A stretch of 64,000 nucleotides of DNA from Omphiscola glabra (Eukaryota > Mollusca > Gastropoda > Lymnaeidae): positions 31,145,315 through 31,209,314 of the forward strand of contig OZ024794.1 of assembly GCA_964017045.1 (NCBI GenBank), given 5' to 3'. The notes under the pieces were generated by a model. It saw only the letters and a list, made by a program, of their open reading frames with translations, searched no databases and had not been told where the DNA came from. Made by a program: the position numbers and the translations under genes. How positions within the stretch are numbered: position 1 is the stretch's first letter; each line of letters begins with the position of its first letter. Below, piece after piece: positions 20,112-33,912 of this stretch.

Positions 20112-21823
20112 CTTTGATTAGCGCCAATTGTGGGGTTAAAACTTGTAAGGGGGTGAATGGCCTGAGATTTTTCTCCTTACTTCAGCGTTGGCACATTTTG
20201 CCGGGCGAGACGGTGTGACTTACCTGCCACATGCATTTAATAGCAGTTTGAAGTTTACGGCTTTTAGCCTACACTAACTGCGAAGCGGGGGGGGGGGGGG
20301 GGAGGGGCTGATGTCCCTGGGCGCCAGACTAGTTAGGGGCGCCAAAATGTGCTTTGATATTATTTGATCGATGAAAATAATGGGTTTGACGGTTGAAAAA
20401 AAAAAGACAGGGAGGCTCTTTAAAATGTATCTTGCCCCCGGGCGTCAAACACTCTAGCCACGCCTCTGAAGCAGTGGCTCTTAGCCAGGGGCTGTTACAC
20501 GCCGTTGTGGTGCGAAAAGGCCAAGAAAACCAGTTTTATCTGGATATTTATTATATATATATATAAGTATAAGATATATATCGTGGAGGGTGCGGTAAAT
20601 ATATATATATATATATTTTAATCGAGAACAGGTGCGGGAAATATTTTGAAATGAAAAAAAAAGTGGGGGGGGGGGGCACTGCAAAAGAAATTAGGAAACC
20701 CAGCTATAAAAAAAAAAACTCGTGTATATAGTCATCGATAAACATGGGATGTTGGGGATGTTTGCAGTCTGGTATCATGTATGAAAGAATTACAAATGGA
20801 TGGGGCATGGACAGGGGGGGGGGTGGCATTGAGAGGTAGGCCGACGCTACGGTAGGGCCGATGGTGAAGTATCTCTTACTACGTAACCATAATGTAGTTA
20901 CCTATTTAAGCAGTGGAATTTTTAAAAAGTACCAATCAACACTGGGTTAACTGGATTGTTTTAAGCAGCAGTTTGTGTTGTGTGATAGTGTGGTTCTTTG
21001 TTACATGCAGTTATATTTCTATGGACTTTGACTGACCGTTATAATTTATACAGAATCCGTCGCCCAAGCTCTTCACTCAGCACTGGCAACTTTCTGTGCT
21101 AATTTCCTGTGCGCGGCCCCCCCCCCCCCAATGATGACCTTGGTGTGTCGTCAACACATGTGTTGTGTGTATGGGAGGGGGCACACAACATGCGTTACAA
21201 GTCACTACCGGTTTGTGTTTAAGTACCGTAATTCTGTTCACATCGTGCGACTCGAGTCGCGTAAGGTGATAGGCCGCCCCTCAACTGTTCCCCTCCTCCC
21301 CCTTCTGCCCCCCCCACACTTTTTTCTGACTCCCTCCACCACCCCATTGTTATGTGGCGGACTGGCAAGCCATTCATGCATTGTGTTCGAAAGCAGAGTG
21401 CTATAAGGGCGTGGGAAAAAAAACAATTTTCTTGGCTGCTCCGATTACCCAGTCCATGTTAAAAAATATTTCCGGCATGGTAGGATTAATTTTTTGGGTC
21501 GTTGATGGACATTCGGTTGGAGGCAGTAGTCCATGTCTGACCACGTGAGGAAGCCGAAAGTTTTGAAACAATAATCATTAAAAGTTCTGCGCCGCCCACC
21601 CCCAAATAAATAATAATAATTAAATCAATAACGAACTATGCCGTTTCAGTACATACGTCTTCAATGAACGGTCATACCATTTGTCAGTATAAGGTAGTCT
21701 GAACTGTAGACCTAGTTATGAAACATCATAGATATTTATTTGGCACATTTTGCGTATTGGTTTTGTTTCCTTTTTTTTTGTTTTTTGGTTAAAACTTCAT
21801 CGTGTGGGGATGGGGGGTGGGGG
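20112..21823. other. Non-coding, with a decayed MITE-like block
   Basis: A 19-base G run lies at 20287-20305. The segment 20306-20470 (gggcgcc ... cccccgggcgtc ... agccacgcctctg) resembles the CAGTGGCGTAG element at 21824 with damaged ends. (TA)n runs occur near 20553 and 20598. No gene. Confidence 0.5.
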
Positions 21824-22017
21824 CAGTGGCGTAGTGAGGGGGGCATAATGCCCCGGGCGCTTCTCACAAAGGGGCGCCAAATGGTATATTTTACTATAAT
21901 ATTGTATGGTTTTCGAATGGGGGGCGCTAAAAAGGTATTCGGGGGCGCTAAAAAGTCATTGGGGGGCGCTAAAAAGGTATTGTGCCCCGGGCGCGAGTTA
22001 AGCTCGCTACGCCACTG
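21824..22017 (+). mobile_element. MITE with CAGTGGCGTAG terminal inverted repeats
   Basis: The 194-bp element begins cagtggcgtagtgag and ends ctcgctacgccactg, its inverted repeat. Inside, ccccgggcgc recurs near both ends and ggggcgctaaaaa is repeated three times. It is non-autonomous. The G-rich flanks hide any target duplication. Confidence 0.8.
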
Positions 22018-22748
22018 GGGTGGGGGGCTGGCACGTTGGCTTGTGGCACTCGTTCGTGATTTTGCTTGAGTTTATTAAGGAGTGCTTCATATTGAGTTAT
22101 TTATATTACATTTGAATTACTGTATTTGTTGTTCTTCTATTTATTATTATTCTGATGCCGCGGCCGGTAAGCCAGGGGGTGGGGGATGGGGGGAGGTGGG
22201 GGGGGGGATGGGACTAAACATTCAGCCAGCATTACTTTTTATCATGTCATAACTCCGTTTTGGAAATAGCGCGTGTCATTGTCTTAAGGTTAATTTTAAA
22301 GAGGCGGAGCTCTCTTCGCGACCGATGGCTTAGTAATGGCATGAAGGTGGAAATGTATTGTTTGGATGTATATATTTATTTGATTTGCTTGTAATTGTAA
22401 ATAGCCAGTTGTGATGAGTCGGCTAAGTTATAGAGCATTGGCTGTGTGGATGGCAATTTTTTTTTTAAAGTGGAGGTATTTATTATACATTCACTTTTGT
22501 TTCCCCCTTTCTTATGTATATATTTATTTATTTATTAGATCTAGTTGTTATTGCACTGTATTCGAGAGTTTACTCTGTGACCGTTTGTCTTATAACAGGA
22601 GCACGTACATTGAAGATAATAAAGGATCTTCATTTCTTTATCTTCCCACGTGCTAAACTTTCGCGTAGCCACGCTTGGCTTTTCAGCAAGAAGAATCTCG
22701 CATGAGATGAAAATGTCATCAGATTTACAGAATTTCTCCGTTTAGCCT
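22018..22748. other. Non-coding, no recognised feature
   Basis: G-rich at 22173-22210, otherwise AT-rich. Short frames only. Confidence 0.6.
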
Positions 22749-23158
22749 GGCCATACTGTATTGGGCTACTGTCTGGCCATACTGTAGTGGGCTACTGTCT
22801 GGCCATACTGTACTGGGCTACTGCCTGGCCATACAGTATTAGGCTACAGCCTGGCCATACTGTACTGGGCTACTGCCTTGCCATACAGTATTGGGCTACT
22901 GCCTGGCCATACTGTATTGGGCTACTGTCTGGCCATACTGTATTGGGCTGCTGTCTGGCCATACTGTATTGGGCTTCTGTCTGGCCATACAGTATTGGGC
23001 TACTGCCTGGCCATACTGTACTGGGCTACTGCCGGCCACACTGTACTGGGCTACTGCCTGGCCATGCTGTATTGGGTTGCTTGGCCATACTGTATTGGAC
23101 TACTGCCTGGCCATACTGTATTGGGCTACTGCCTGGCCATGCTGTATTGGGCTACTGT
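22749..23158 (+). repeat. 26-bp minisatellite, about 16 copies
   Basis: The unit is ggccatactgtattgggcta plus ctgcct, with several 1- to 4-base losses. All three plus-strand frames are open for about 100 codons, which shows there is no coding constraint. Confidence 0.95.
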
Positions 23159-26100
23159 TTGTTGGTTTCTTTGAAACTGCTTTGATGTGACGTCCTATCG
23201 ATCATGAGAATGTTGTAGTACAATAATACAAAGCTGAAGTGTCACTTGGGGCCGTTTGAAAAACCCTTGTGACTGGCTGTTGGACCCGATAGTTTTGTTA
23301 GCGTCGGCACAGCTAATTCAATACCGTACTTGCTCATACCAAGGAGAAACGGTTCCATCCTTGTTTTCCACGTGCACTCCCAGGGGGGGGGGGGAGGCTA
23401 CACGATCCCTCCTGGAAACTCTTAATTACATTGTAATTAACTTGTTAGACATAGAGTAAATCTAAGCACCCCCCCCCCCCCCCCAATAGAAAATGATTCT
23501 TAAACTAAGACTCAGCAGGAGTCAACTACTTAATTAAGGAAATTGTTTTTCCTTGACAACTTGTTGTCACAGAGGAGGGTATGGTTGGTCAAATCAGACC
23601 TTATTCTGTGATGACCGTACAGCCAGAACGCACTTCAAAAGTTATTTTTCTTGTTATCTATGTTTCCCACCCCCAATCTTTTGTAGGCTAACAATAAAGA
23701 CGGATATGACGTCGTTGTCGTCGTCCCCCCCCCCCCCCACCAACCCGAAAAAAGCCAACCTTGTAAGGTTACTGCCCTGTATATATATGAGACATGTGAT
23801 AAGTAGTAGTTAGATAGGGTATTACATTACATTTGTCTACATAGGGGTGGACTTTTTATGGAGACCCCCCCCCCCCGCCCTCAAAGGGTCAAGTGTGTTG
23901 CTTTCTTTTTGACTTGTTCGTGTGTTGTACGGTACCTTGATTTCTGGATATATAGTTTCATTGTCTAGTCATAGCATAGACTTAAATACTCGTGTGGGGG
24001 CACTTAGCTTGTTGATGGCACTGCCGGCAGCACCTGTTTAGGGCATTATTTGGTCATGAGCTGAATGGGTCATGAATAGATAAACCATATGGTCGCGTTT
24101 TTTTTTTTTTTTTCTGGGAAGTTTAATATTTAGGATGTTTTAAATGTTGCGAATGTCACGAGATCTACTCTGGTATCTCTATAAATAAACCATTGCTAGA
24201 AGAAGTGGTTGGCATGTCACTACTAAAGCTACATAAACGCTATTTATTAATTGTATATAAAGGATTGCATTGTGATGTTTTTTTCATTCGTGTTAGACGT
24301 GTTACCATTACACAACTCTGGAGACGTCGTTGACTTGTTGACGTACCGTTGTTTGACGACATTGACATGTGTCATGATTGACGATATTGACCTGTGTCAT
24401 GATTGACGATATTCTTCTTCTTCTTCTATATATATTAAGGGCCCACGATCAATTTATTGATCATTAAGGCTCCTATGAATGTAGATGGGATTTGCAATGT
24501 CTCTGTGCAATGTCACGTGTCTGTGTTGCGAACGTCAACAACGGGGTGTCGTAGTGATACGGCTGATGATAATATCGCAAAGGGATATAAGGCTGTGTTC
24601 TGATTGGTCAGGAGCGAAAAATATGTACTGTACGCAATGTTTAGCCCCTGGGGGGGGGGCGGGCGAGCGGTGTTGGCCACGAATTACTGCTTGCCGCGTC
24701 ACATATAGACCTCGGATGTAAGCGCACCTAATGTGTTCGGGATCCCCTTATGACCTGGGCAGCCACGTGTCAATGAGGGGGTCGATATGCGACGTTTCAA
24801 AATGCCCACGATTTTCACACGTCGTGTCACGTGCATGTATATACTTTAGGTTAACCCGCGGGAGAGTATCATATGGACCTGTACATGTACCGTTGAGATA
24901 GTGTCATGTCATCGTAGCGTCACACAACCTTAGGTGGGGTTTCCCCCCCCCCTCTTCTATAGTGATAAATGCTCTGTTTGTATGGCATCCTTCCGTCTTC
25001 GCGAGACGATGGAGTAGCTATATTGTAGTCCTACACTTCGAGGAGTGGCTCACTAGGCCAATCCTGGAATGACAAATGCTCTGTATTATGTTGATATCAT
25101 TTGAATTGGTTCTCCTTCACCCCCACTGTGTCTAAACTCTTAAGGGTATTTTTTCCCCCTCTTTAATGATTATCAAGTCATAATCAAGATTCTCAAATTC
25201 TCATTCTCAACCCCGCGGCGTAGCGAACAATAAAAATATGACCTAAGAGAAAGTGGCACGTGTTTTGTGTGTATCGGCCCCCGAAGACACTTTACTACTA
25301 TTATTTCAAGTATAAAAAGTTTGAGAAGCGCTGAATTAGAGCCAGGTTTAGATGGCCCCCCCCCCTTTTTTTTTTCTCCCGTACCGATAAGTTAGTTATC
25401 TAACTATTATGTATGCTAGTGTACATGTTCTCTCACGACGTTTGCCTTAGCGTACAATTCACTGACAGTTTTTCACCTTGACTGTTCCACTTCCTGTCCT
25501 CGGGTTTAGCTTTGTGGAGTTTTCTGATTCCAGCATTCTAAAATCACAATATTGACCCCGATACAACATTGTAATGTCTCACAAGGAACCTGCAAAGCTA
25601 TACTTTGATTTTTTTAAATTTTTTTTGTTTGTTTTTTTTTTTTTGTTAATCCAATATCACACGCAACAACCGGAGATTGAGCTTCTAATGGGTCAACAGT
25701 TGCCTCGTCTGTCTTGACCAATTGTTACACGGCCTACTGGACAACTGCTTCCTTTCACACCTTCCATTCTATCATGACGTCATACTCATACTGCCCGCAC
25801 CATGTACTTGTTGTGTGGGACTTCGCGTTTTGTTAACGTTCCCGTTGCTTTTGAAACACAGCATCGCGTGTTTAACGTTGTTTCTTCTATAAGATATCGG
25901 AAATAGGTGCGGTTTTCTTTTTTTCTTTTTTTTTGGGGGGGGGGGGGTGGGGGGGCAGGGGGTTTCTGATCTTCTTTTAAACTTAATTAGGCGAGCTGTT
26001 TATTTTTAAAGATCAACCATGTTTTAAGTTTATTGTGATTAACATTTGTGTGTGTGTGTTTTCATCATATTTATCATTGGGGTAAGAACATTTTAACATA

Positions 26101-26424
26101 TTTTTAATTTTTGTATCATCTCATGAAAATTCTTTTTTTTTTAATGAATCCACTTCCAGGAGTGGAAAATAAATATCTTGGTGTATTCTAAGAATATATA
26201 TATAAGATATTATCATATATATGTGTTTTTGTTGACGGATTCTTGTCATATCTGTGGCATCTTAAGATAAGGAAGTGCAGATTTATATTTAGATGTTTTG
26301 TTTATTTATTTGTTAAAAATTACTTCTTTAAGGATGAGGGGAAAAAATGGCGTAGAGGAGGCTAAGAAATTGTGCGTGCCAAGCAAATAGTATTTTTATT
26401 AATTTTTTTAGCCTAAGCGACAGC
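23159..26424. other. Non-coding, homopolymer-rich
   Basis: Several C or G runs of ten or more bases (about 23381, 23469, 23726, 23867, 24648, 25935). A TTC run at 24413-24426 is followed by tatatatattaaggg and the palindrome gatcaatttattgatc, probably a retroposon end. No gene. Confidence 0.5.
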
Positions 26425-26658
26425 GAGGGTAGACAGACTTGTGGGGGTACGAGGGTAGACAGACTTGTGGGGTGCGAGAGTAGACAGACTTGTGGGGGTA
26501 CGAGGGTAGACATACTTGTGGGGGTACGAGGGTAGACAGACTTGTGGGGTTACGAGGGTAGACAGACTTGTGTGGGGTACGAGGGTAGACAGACTTGTGG
26601 GGGTACGAGGGTAGACAGACTTGTGGGGGTACGAGGGTAGACAGACTTGTGGGGGGGG
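26425..26658 (+). repeat. 26-bp minisatellite, about 9 copies
   Basis: The unit is gagggtagacagacttgtgg plus gggtac. It ends in a run of ten G residues. Confidence 0.95.
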
Positions 26659-27083
26659 GGTATTGATTCAAAATAAACCTGGCCGTGTTTGGGTTTATGG
26701 TCATTGTCTCTTGCAAGCTACACCCTCACTGCTGATTAAACGATCATTGGCTCTTCCCTTAATCAGCCCACAGGTGAGGAGACTGCCAGGCACCACACAT
26801 GGGAAGGTTGCCGGCTCTGGCCAATTAGAGCTGCTGTCGTGACCTTTCCGCGTTCTGCTGATTGCCGTTTAAATCGAAGTGGTCTTCATCTATGGACATG
26901 CGAGGCGAGGAGGGGGGGGGGGGTGTAACATTTTGACATTCTCACCTTGTCTACGTTTGTCATTGACTTGACATTTTGTTGATTGGTTGTGTGTCTATTT
27001 TCATCAAATGTGACCAGCGCCGCGGCCGTTGCTGTTTCAGACATGAATAATTGTTAGAGCCGTTCACTCTGATGTCTGGAAGC

Positions 27084-27252
27084 GGCTGATTATTTTAAAG
27101 CTTTCGTCTAATTTAATCATTATTAGTTTAATGCTACTCTGGCCCGGCTGATTATTTTAAAGCTTTCGTCTAATTTAATCATTATTAGTTTAATGCTACT
27201 CTGGCCCGGCTGATTATTTTAAATCTTTCACCTAATCTAATGCTACTCTGGC
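27084..27252 (+). repeat. 62-bp tandem repeat, 2.7 copies
   Basis: Copies begin at 27084, 27146 and 27208 with ggctgattattttaaagctt. The third has an internal deletion. Confidence 0.9.
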
Positions 27253-27789
27253 CTGACCATTGCCAAAACCAACATACTAACGTGATCATATTGGTCGCCT
27301 GGTTGTACCATTGTTATTTGATTTTTACGTGGCAGTGGGTCGTTTGTTATAAATATGCACGTGGTTCCAGTTCTCTGTTCTAATTATCGATTATATCATC
27401 AATGTCACCTTGTGTTTAAAACATTTTGTTCTATTTTATTTTGACCCTGTACACATTTAAATTAAATTGATTTTATTTGTTACCCCTCCCTTACATGTCA
27501 GTAGTAGACAGTTTGTAAATGTATCCCTGTTGCTATGTTTCGCGCCCCGCGACCCACCCCCCCCCCCCAACCTACCCCAAACCCACAATTTTTTTTCAAT
27601 TCATGATTCCCAATCCATTATCCACTGGTTGTCCATTGCTATAATTCGTACATGCCATGGATACCACGTGATTTAAACCCATCTTGGCTGTTGAGGTCCT
27701 GCACCGTAATGTCTTGTATATAAAACAAATAAAGTCATTGCTTTAAAACATATATTGCTTTGGTTTCTTTGGTTTTTTTAAAGTTAATA
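27253..27789. other. Non-coding, no recognised feature
   Basis: AT-rich with a C run near 27557-27569. No gene. Confidence 0.6.
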
Positions 27790-28355
27790 TTAACGTGTGT
27801 TGTGCTTGTATTAACGTGTGTTGTGCTTGTATTAACGTGTGTTGTGCTTGTATTAACGTGTGTTGTGCTTGTATTAACGTGTGTTGTGCTTGTATTAACG
27901 TGTGTTGTGCTTGTATTAACGTGTGTTGTGCTTGTATTAACGTGTGTTGTGCTTGTATTAACGTGTGTTGTGCTTGTATTAACGTGTGTTGTGCTTGTAT
28001 TAACGTGTGTTGTGCTTGTATTAACGTGTGTTGTGCTTGTATTAACGTGTCGTGTTTGTATTAACGTGTGTCGTGGTGTTGTGCTTGTATTAACGTGTGT
28101 TGTGCTTGTATTAACGTGTGTCGTGTTATATTAACATGTGTTGTGTTTGTATTAACGTGTGTTGTGCTTGTATTAACGTGTGCTGTGTTTGTATTAACGT
28201 GTGTTGTGCTTGTATTAACGTGTCGTGTGTGTATTAACGTGTGTCGTGTTTGTATAAACGTATGTTGTGCTTGTATTAACGTGTGTTGTGTTTGTATTAT
28301 GTGTCGTGTTTGTATTATCCTGTGTCGGTGTTTCTATTACTGTGTGTTGTACTGG
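27790..28355 (+). repeat. 21-bp minisatellite, about 26 copies
   Basis: The unit is ttaacgtgtgttgtgcttgt plus a. The first dozen copies are nearly identical; the 3' third is degenerate. This gradient suggests expansion from the 5' side. Confidence 0.95.
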
Positions 28356-28949
28356 ATCATGGAGAGATTTAGATGCAGTGTTTCTTTAAAGGCGATTTGA
28401 GCCAAGGGGGTGATTTAGGAAATAAATTAAAAAGAGAAGTAAAAAAGGGGAGGGGGTGGTAGTATCCGCATCTGATTAGAATAATTTCCTATACCAATAC
28501 CAAGTTAAAGAAGGTTGCGAATTGTATCCAGTTTGGGGGGGGGGGGGGTGCATGCCCTCTCATAGCGATGAATGGCAGAAATCTTGTTTATATTCGAAAA
28601 GGTTTTGTCTTTTATAACTTGAAGGAAGCATATTTATGTGTTTTAATTAAATGAGCGGCTTGGCAAGTATGTATGGCATGAGGCTGAGATAGATACAGCT
28701 ACTAACTATTATAGAAACATATTTCAATTATGGATGCACTGTCCCAAGTAGCTACTTACTGTAACGTACTCACAGGGTTTTTTATTTGGGGAAGGGGGGG
28801 GGGGCGATGGGGGTGATTTAAAGATTTTTGTATGTGAATGAGTATATTTCTCTTGAAGTGTGTGTGTGTGTGCGTACTCTCACAACTATAAAAATGGTGT
28901 ATATGGATATTATTTGATACACAGCTGTCGTAATAATAATATGTACAAC
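28356..28949. other. Non-coding, no recognised feature
   Basis: G runs at about 28535-28548 and 28794-28804, and a short (GT)n at 28858-28872. No gene. Confidence 0.6.
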
Positions 28950-29445
28950 AAACACAAACGTAGCGGTGCCGTGGCTCTCACAAACACCCACAAATTTAGC
29001 GGTGCTGGAAGTCTCACAAGCACACACAAATTTAGCGGTGCTGGAAGTCTCACAAGCACCCACAAATTTAGCGGTGCTGGAAGTCTCACAAGCACCCACA
29101 AATTTAGCTGTGCTGGAAGTCTCACAAGCACCCACAAATTTAGCGGTGCTGGAAGTCTCACAAGCACCCACAAATTTAGCGGTGCTGGAAGACTCAAAAG
29201 CACACAAAAATTTAGCGGTGCTGGAAGTCTCACAAGCACCCACAAATTTAGCGGTTCTGGAAGTCTCACAAGCACCCACAAATTTAGCGGTGCTTGAAGT
29301 CTCAAAAGCACACACAAATTTAGCGGTGCTTGAAGTCTCAAAAGCACACACAAATTTAGCGGTGCTGGAAGTCTCACAAGCACACACAAATTTAGCGGTG
29401 CTGGAACTCTCACAAGCACATACACAAACTTAGCGGTACTGGAAG
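28950..29445 (+). repeat. 36-bp minisatellite, about 13 copies
   Basis: The unit starts gtctcacaagcacccacaaa and continues tttagcggtgctggaa. Variation is mainly accc/acac and caca/aaaa. Four long overlapping frames on both strands reflect the 36-bp period, not coding. Confidence 0.95.
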
Positions 29446-29940
29446 TTTCGTGCTTGTGAAATTTTGGGACTCCTTGGTCTGAGAGGAATTTGACTATTTT
29501 CTTTTTGACCTTTTTTTTTCCTTTCTAATTCTTCCTTGTTAGTGTTTTCTGTCTAATATATTTTACAAATCGTTTGCGTGTCTTGTGATCTCAGTTGAAC
29601 ACATTCGATTCGTACATTAACATTTATTTATCCGTTTTAACCCCCAAAGCTGACAACTGATAGGGGCTACAATGAAATCAGAGCCTACTCGTTCATTTTA
29701 TAATGAGAAATGTGGCTTGCGGAAAAATTATAACGAATTGTTGTAATTGTTTGCAGATATAAAGAGAAATATTGTGGATATATTGTTAACACATTATATG
29801 CGACTATATGCTCTTAACAAAAATAAATCCGTAAATAATATTCATAATAATGATTTTCAAACCGCCACCATCAGAGATGACATTGGATAAAGTTCGACAG
29901 AGTTGTTTTAATAGTTTCTTCATTGGATCAATGTGTGTTT

Positions 29941-30005
29941 TCAAAGTTCAGATGGTTCAAAGTTCAGATGGTTCAAAGTTCAGATGGTTCAAAGTTCAGA
30001 TGGTT
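29941..30005 (+). repeat. 16-bp tandem repeat, 4 copies
   Basis: Four exact units of gttcagatggttcaaa. Confidence 0.9.
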
Positions 30006-31275
30006 GCATATTCATTTTTACAACCATCGATAATAAAAGTCTCATCGCAGACTCCCCCCCCACACTTTTTTTTTTTTTGTGTGCCTCCAAACCTTTGTTG
30101 TTTTGGGAACACCATCGGCTGGGGGTTCATGTTTTTCTTATAATGAACAAACCCCTTAGCCCAACTGACAACCGCCCGACTCCTACACCCCCCCCCCCCC
30201 CCAAAGAAACCGACCTGCTTTTAGCCAGCTCGTGCCACCAACAACAGTTGTGTACAGCATTCATTGACGTCACGTCCCAATACACGGCACACACACGTCT
30301 CCTCATTACTCGCCTTTACAGTGGTGACGGGGGAAAAAGTGTGTGGGGGGGGGAGGGGCGAAGGAGTGGGTTTGCACCGGGGAGGAACTTGTTTTGTGTG
30401 TCTGTTTATATGTGAGGGCGGCATTTTGGGCCAACGGCAAAAAAGAAAAAAAAATACGTGTAAGTTGGGTGACAAATAGCTTGGCCCTCCACTGTGGGGG
30501 GGGGGGGTGAGGGTACGAACTAACCCTATCTACACTACAACTAACTACGCCTAGCTATACTACAACTATACACTACGTTTTTAGTTTTTGTCTACGTGTA
30601 ACCATCCATTGAACCTCACACCTAATTTCTCTTATAGGCCCCTAGATTATATACTCATCTGCCCCGCCCTAAATATTCCTTTATTATGCTTAGGCGCTTA
30701 CCCCTTCCCTGTCCTGATATCCTTGAACCCATCCTGTTTTATAGTTTCTCAGTCCCTCTCCTGATACCCTCGAACCCATCTCTCTTTTATATCAAACATT
30801 CGTCGGAGCAGGCTTCCTCCCAGCAGTCCGATCAATAAACTGCCCTTGACCTTGAAAAGGCACTCACCCACGAGCCGAGGCCTGACTGCCAGGATCGATC
30901 ATCTTTGCCAGGCAGCCTGGAAATGGGACAAACTGTAGAAGACATTTTTGGCCTAGATCTAACATGCCTGTGGGCGGCCAAACTCTATAAAGGTCTGCGG
31001 GTGAAATCTAGCCAACACCCTCACCCCCAAATGTCACCAGTAGAGTTTGAGTTTTATGAACCCTAAAATTGAACAGAGATTTCGAAATTCTTTACCATGT
31101 AAGTCACACATTGAGTGCCCCCATAAAATACAGGACGGTTGGTGAAATTTGACTGATTCTTAAGCAAGTGGTGTGTTGGACAGTCGTAGGCTCCATAACG
31201 AAAACAATCTTTTGAACGGGCAGCAGAGCTTAAATTCATTTGTCAATATCAGTATGTTAATTGGGAATTATCTGT
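30006..31275. other. Non-coding, no recognised feature
   Basis: C runs near 30053 and 30188 and G runs near 30343 and 30497. A loosely repeated pyrimidine-rich stretch at 30690-30800 contains two related 'cctgatatcc/cctgataccc ... gaacccatc' units. No gene. Confidence 0.55.
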
Positions 31276-31529
31276 CAGGCTTGCACAGCATACGACCCGC
31301 GGGCCGCATACGGCACGCCAGCGCCAACTTGACGGCCCCCGAAGTAACCTGACATGTAATCGGCAGAAGCGGCACTGAGCACGAAGCTCTTGACCGAGAG
31401 TAACCAGAAATTCTTTTTTTTAATAATTTTTTTTTTAATAGCTCTCCATTCTGTCCTATTTTCTTTTGGCCCGCACAACTTTTTCATAAAGTATTAGGGC
31501 CTGCCTTGCATTTGAGTTGTGCAGGCCTG
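31276..31529. mobile_element. hAT-like MITE with CAGGCYTGCACA termini, copy 1
   Basis: The left end is caggcttgcacagc and the right end is gttgtgcaggcctg, its imperfect inverted repeat. Both this and the element at 34868-35251 carry the subterminal GC-rich motif ccgcgggcc. There is no clean 8-bp target duplication: the flanks share only atctgt/atctat. No transposase. Confidence 0.65.
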
Positions 31530-32092
31530 ATCTATATGTGGTCAACTTTACTGTCAATGGAAGAAAAGAAAAAATAAGTAAAGACACTGACGAAAATAAA
31601 ATCATTTGTTAAGTCGTGGTTGCATTTTTAAACTCGAATTATTCTTAGAGTCATACCACAAAATCGAAACCATTGCCGAGAGAAATCTTGTGCAAGGATC
31701 ACTTCATATAGATCACGTACTGACTAGTAGTGAGAGGACCGTCAGATTGGCCGAGGGGTTATTTTTTTTCGACTAATGCGTGCGTCCGTACGTACGCCAA
31801 AATCAATAGCTTTAAACAACAGTCGCGGGATTTTCAGACCTAGCTGTCATAATCTTAGAATTATTTACAGTATATTTTTTTTTAATGTACTCGCGAATTT
31901 TCGTAGGACTTGACTGATCGACCTGACGTCACCTCACATAGGGCATGCCGGAAGTCCCTCGCTGATGTACATTAGTGGTTTGGTTTGAAGAGTTCGCAAA
32001 TAACATTTCCAATTCATTTTTTTTTGTTAAATAGACATTTTAAAACATTTTTTTATCAGTTAAGTTTTTGTTTCTTAATAACATTTTTTTTT
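31530..32092. other. Non-coding, no recognised feature
   Basis: AT-rich with several T runs. No gene. Confidence 0.6.
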
Positions 32093-32325
32093 CAAAATGG
32101 ACCCGGACACGAAGCGCCGCCATTCGCACCCGGGTCCCATTAGACTCAATGCTATTCGGATGTCATTTGTGGTAGTTTATTTTAGTTAAACTGCAGAAAT
32201 AAGTTTACAAACGTATAGTCCATCATTTCATGTGATACCAAATTTTGTCTTACAAACCCAACAATAATATTTTTAATAGTTTTTGTAATACCAACCTCTC
32301 ACTTCTGGTACCCGGGTGCGATTAG
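32093..32325 (+). mobile_element. Dispersed GGTACCCGGGTACC repeat, copy 2
   Basis: Same order of blocks as 7160-7397: caaaatggacccgg, gccgccattcgcacccgggt, attcggatgtcatttgtggt, tcttacaaacccaacaataa, tctggtacccgggt. Confidence 0.75.
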
Positions 32326-33235
32326 TCGCAGCCTTAAAAATAATTAAACAAAAATAAATAAATCTCAGTTTGATAAATCTAATTTCAAACCAACTTACGT
32401 CGAACAATTTTCTTTCGTAAAAATTCTTTTGTACAAATTTCTTGAGGGGTTTTTCAAGGACCAATCTATATTCAATGGAAAAATAAGGATACTTTTATTT
32501 TTAGAACTGCTACTAACCATACAGAGCCATCGCATGACTTTTTGAGACACCATGCAACTTTTAAGTTTTGCCCCCACCCCTTGCATTAAAAGTTAATTAT
32601 TAATAGTGCCCCCCCCCCCACACAGCCACATCACAATTTTAGGGCCCCTCAAATATCCGCGGCACCCCTGGAGCCGTAACGATATTAGGACCCATGTTAC
32701 CGATGTTATAGTTATGTACCGGGTAGACCTCGTATATTACAACGATAAACGTTCCAACCTTGAAGCTGATTAATATCATTGCGGACGTGAGAATGTCATA
32801 TACGTAATGACACGCGTGTAATGACATATGCCATGTGTCGTACGGTATGAATAAGTAACACCGCTCCGGCGGGGGCGAATCAGCTCGTGGGTCAGTGGAC
32901 CAGCGCCCCGGGGAACGTGTTTTAATACAACGATGTCAAAACAGCGCGCTCGGAATAGAATCGCGCTGTTATAAATAATTAAATCCGAGAGAGAGAGAGA
33001 ACCTCGTCGTGGTGGCCATGTTGGTACGATTTCTGGTCGCAAATAACGTGCTTTTTTTTAATAAAAAAAATACTATTTTAGTGTTTGTGAAGTCTTTGCT
33101 TATAGACATCCCCACATTACAATGGCATTAGCTCTCCAGCTAATAATACGCATGTTTTACGTGGAACACACGTCTTCTCTAGATCTAGCTCCAGATCATC
33201 GAAAACGTTTTGATATTGTGGAGTAGTCAGTTGAT
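32326..33235. other. Non-coding, no recognised feature
   Basis: Contains a CpG-richer patch at 32860-33020 followed by gagagagagag at 32990-33000. No recognised gene. Confidence 0.5.
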
Positions 33236-33478
33236 TCATAGTGACTTCACCAGAACTTCACCAGGACTTCACTATGACTTCATAAGGAGTTCACGAAGAA
33301 CTTCACTATGACTTCATAAAGAGTTCACCAGGACTTCTCCAGAACTTCACAAGGACTTCATCAGGACTTCTCCAGAACTTCACCAGGACTTCATCAGGAC
33401 TTCACCAGAACTTCACCAGGACTTCACCATGACGTCACAAGGATGTCACCATGAGTTCACCTAGGACTTCACCAGGTT
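33236..33478 (+). repeat. Degenerate acttcaccaggacttc minisatellite
   Basis: About 20 units of 10-17 bp around the core acttcaccagga/acttcatcagga/acttctccagaa. Confidence 0.9.
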
Positions 33479-33912
33479 GGAAAAAAAGATTGGCCCCTTC
33501 CCGGGTAGCACCAACCGTAGCAAAGCCACTCTTCAGACTATACTGTCACTGGGGTTCCTATGAAGAAAATGGCCGTCGGGGGTGGGGGGGGGGTAAGCAC
33601 AAAAATCATCCTACACGGGTATGCGTCATAGAAAACTCTCAGTGGTGCTGGCGGCATATCAATTTGTGATGTAGAGTCATTCATTGAATATTATGTACCG
33701 AATATCGATAGTTACCTGAATTTAAAATGTGTACAGCGGTATAATTCCCAAACTGATACCCCCCATCCCATCCCGTGTGTATACAGTGTGGTATGCAATT
33801 TTTTTAAAAATCCGTTATGAGAATATAGTGTGCAGTATGTTGCACAATATTTTATACAATTGGTTGAACAAACATGTTTTACTTTTGGTGTGCAATAGTG
33901 TAAGCAATTTCA

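Noticed and set aside
27790..28355. Possible CRISPR array
   Set aside because: Units abut with no unique spacers, and the genome is eukaryotic. The same holds for every array in the window.
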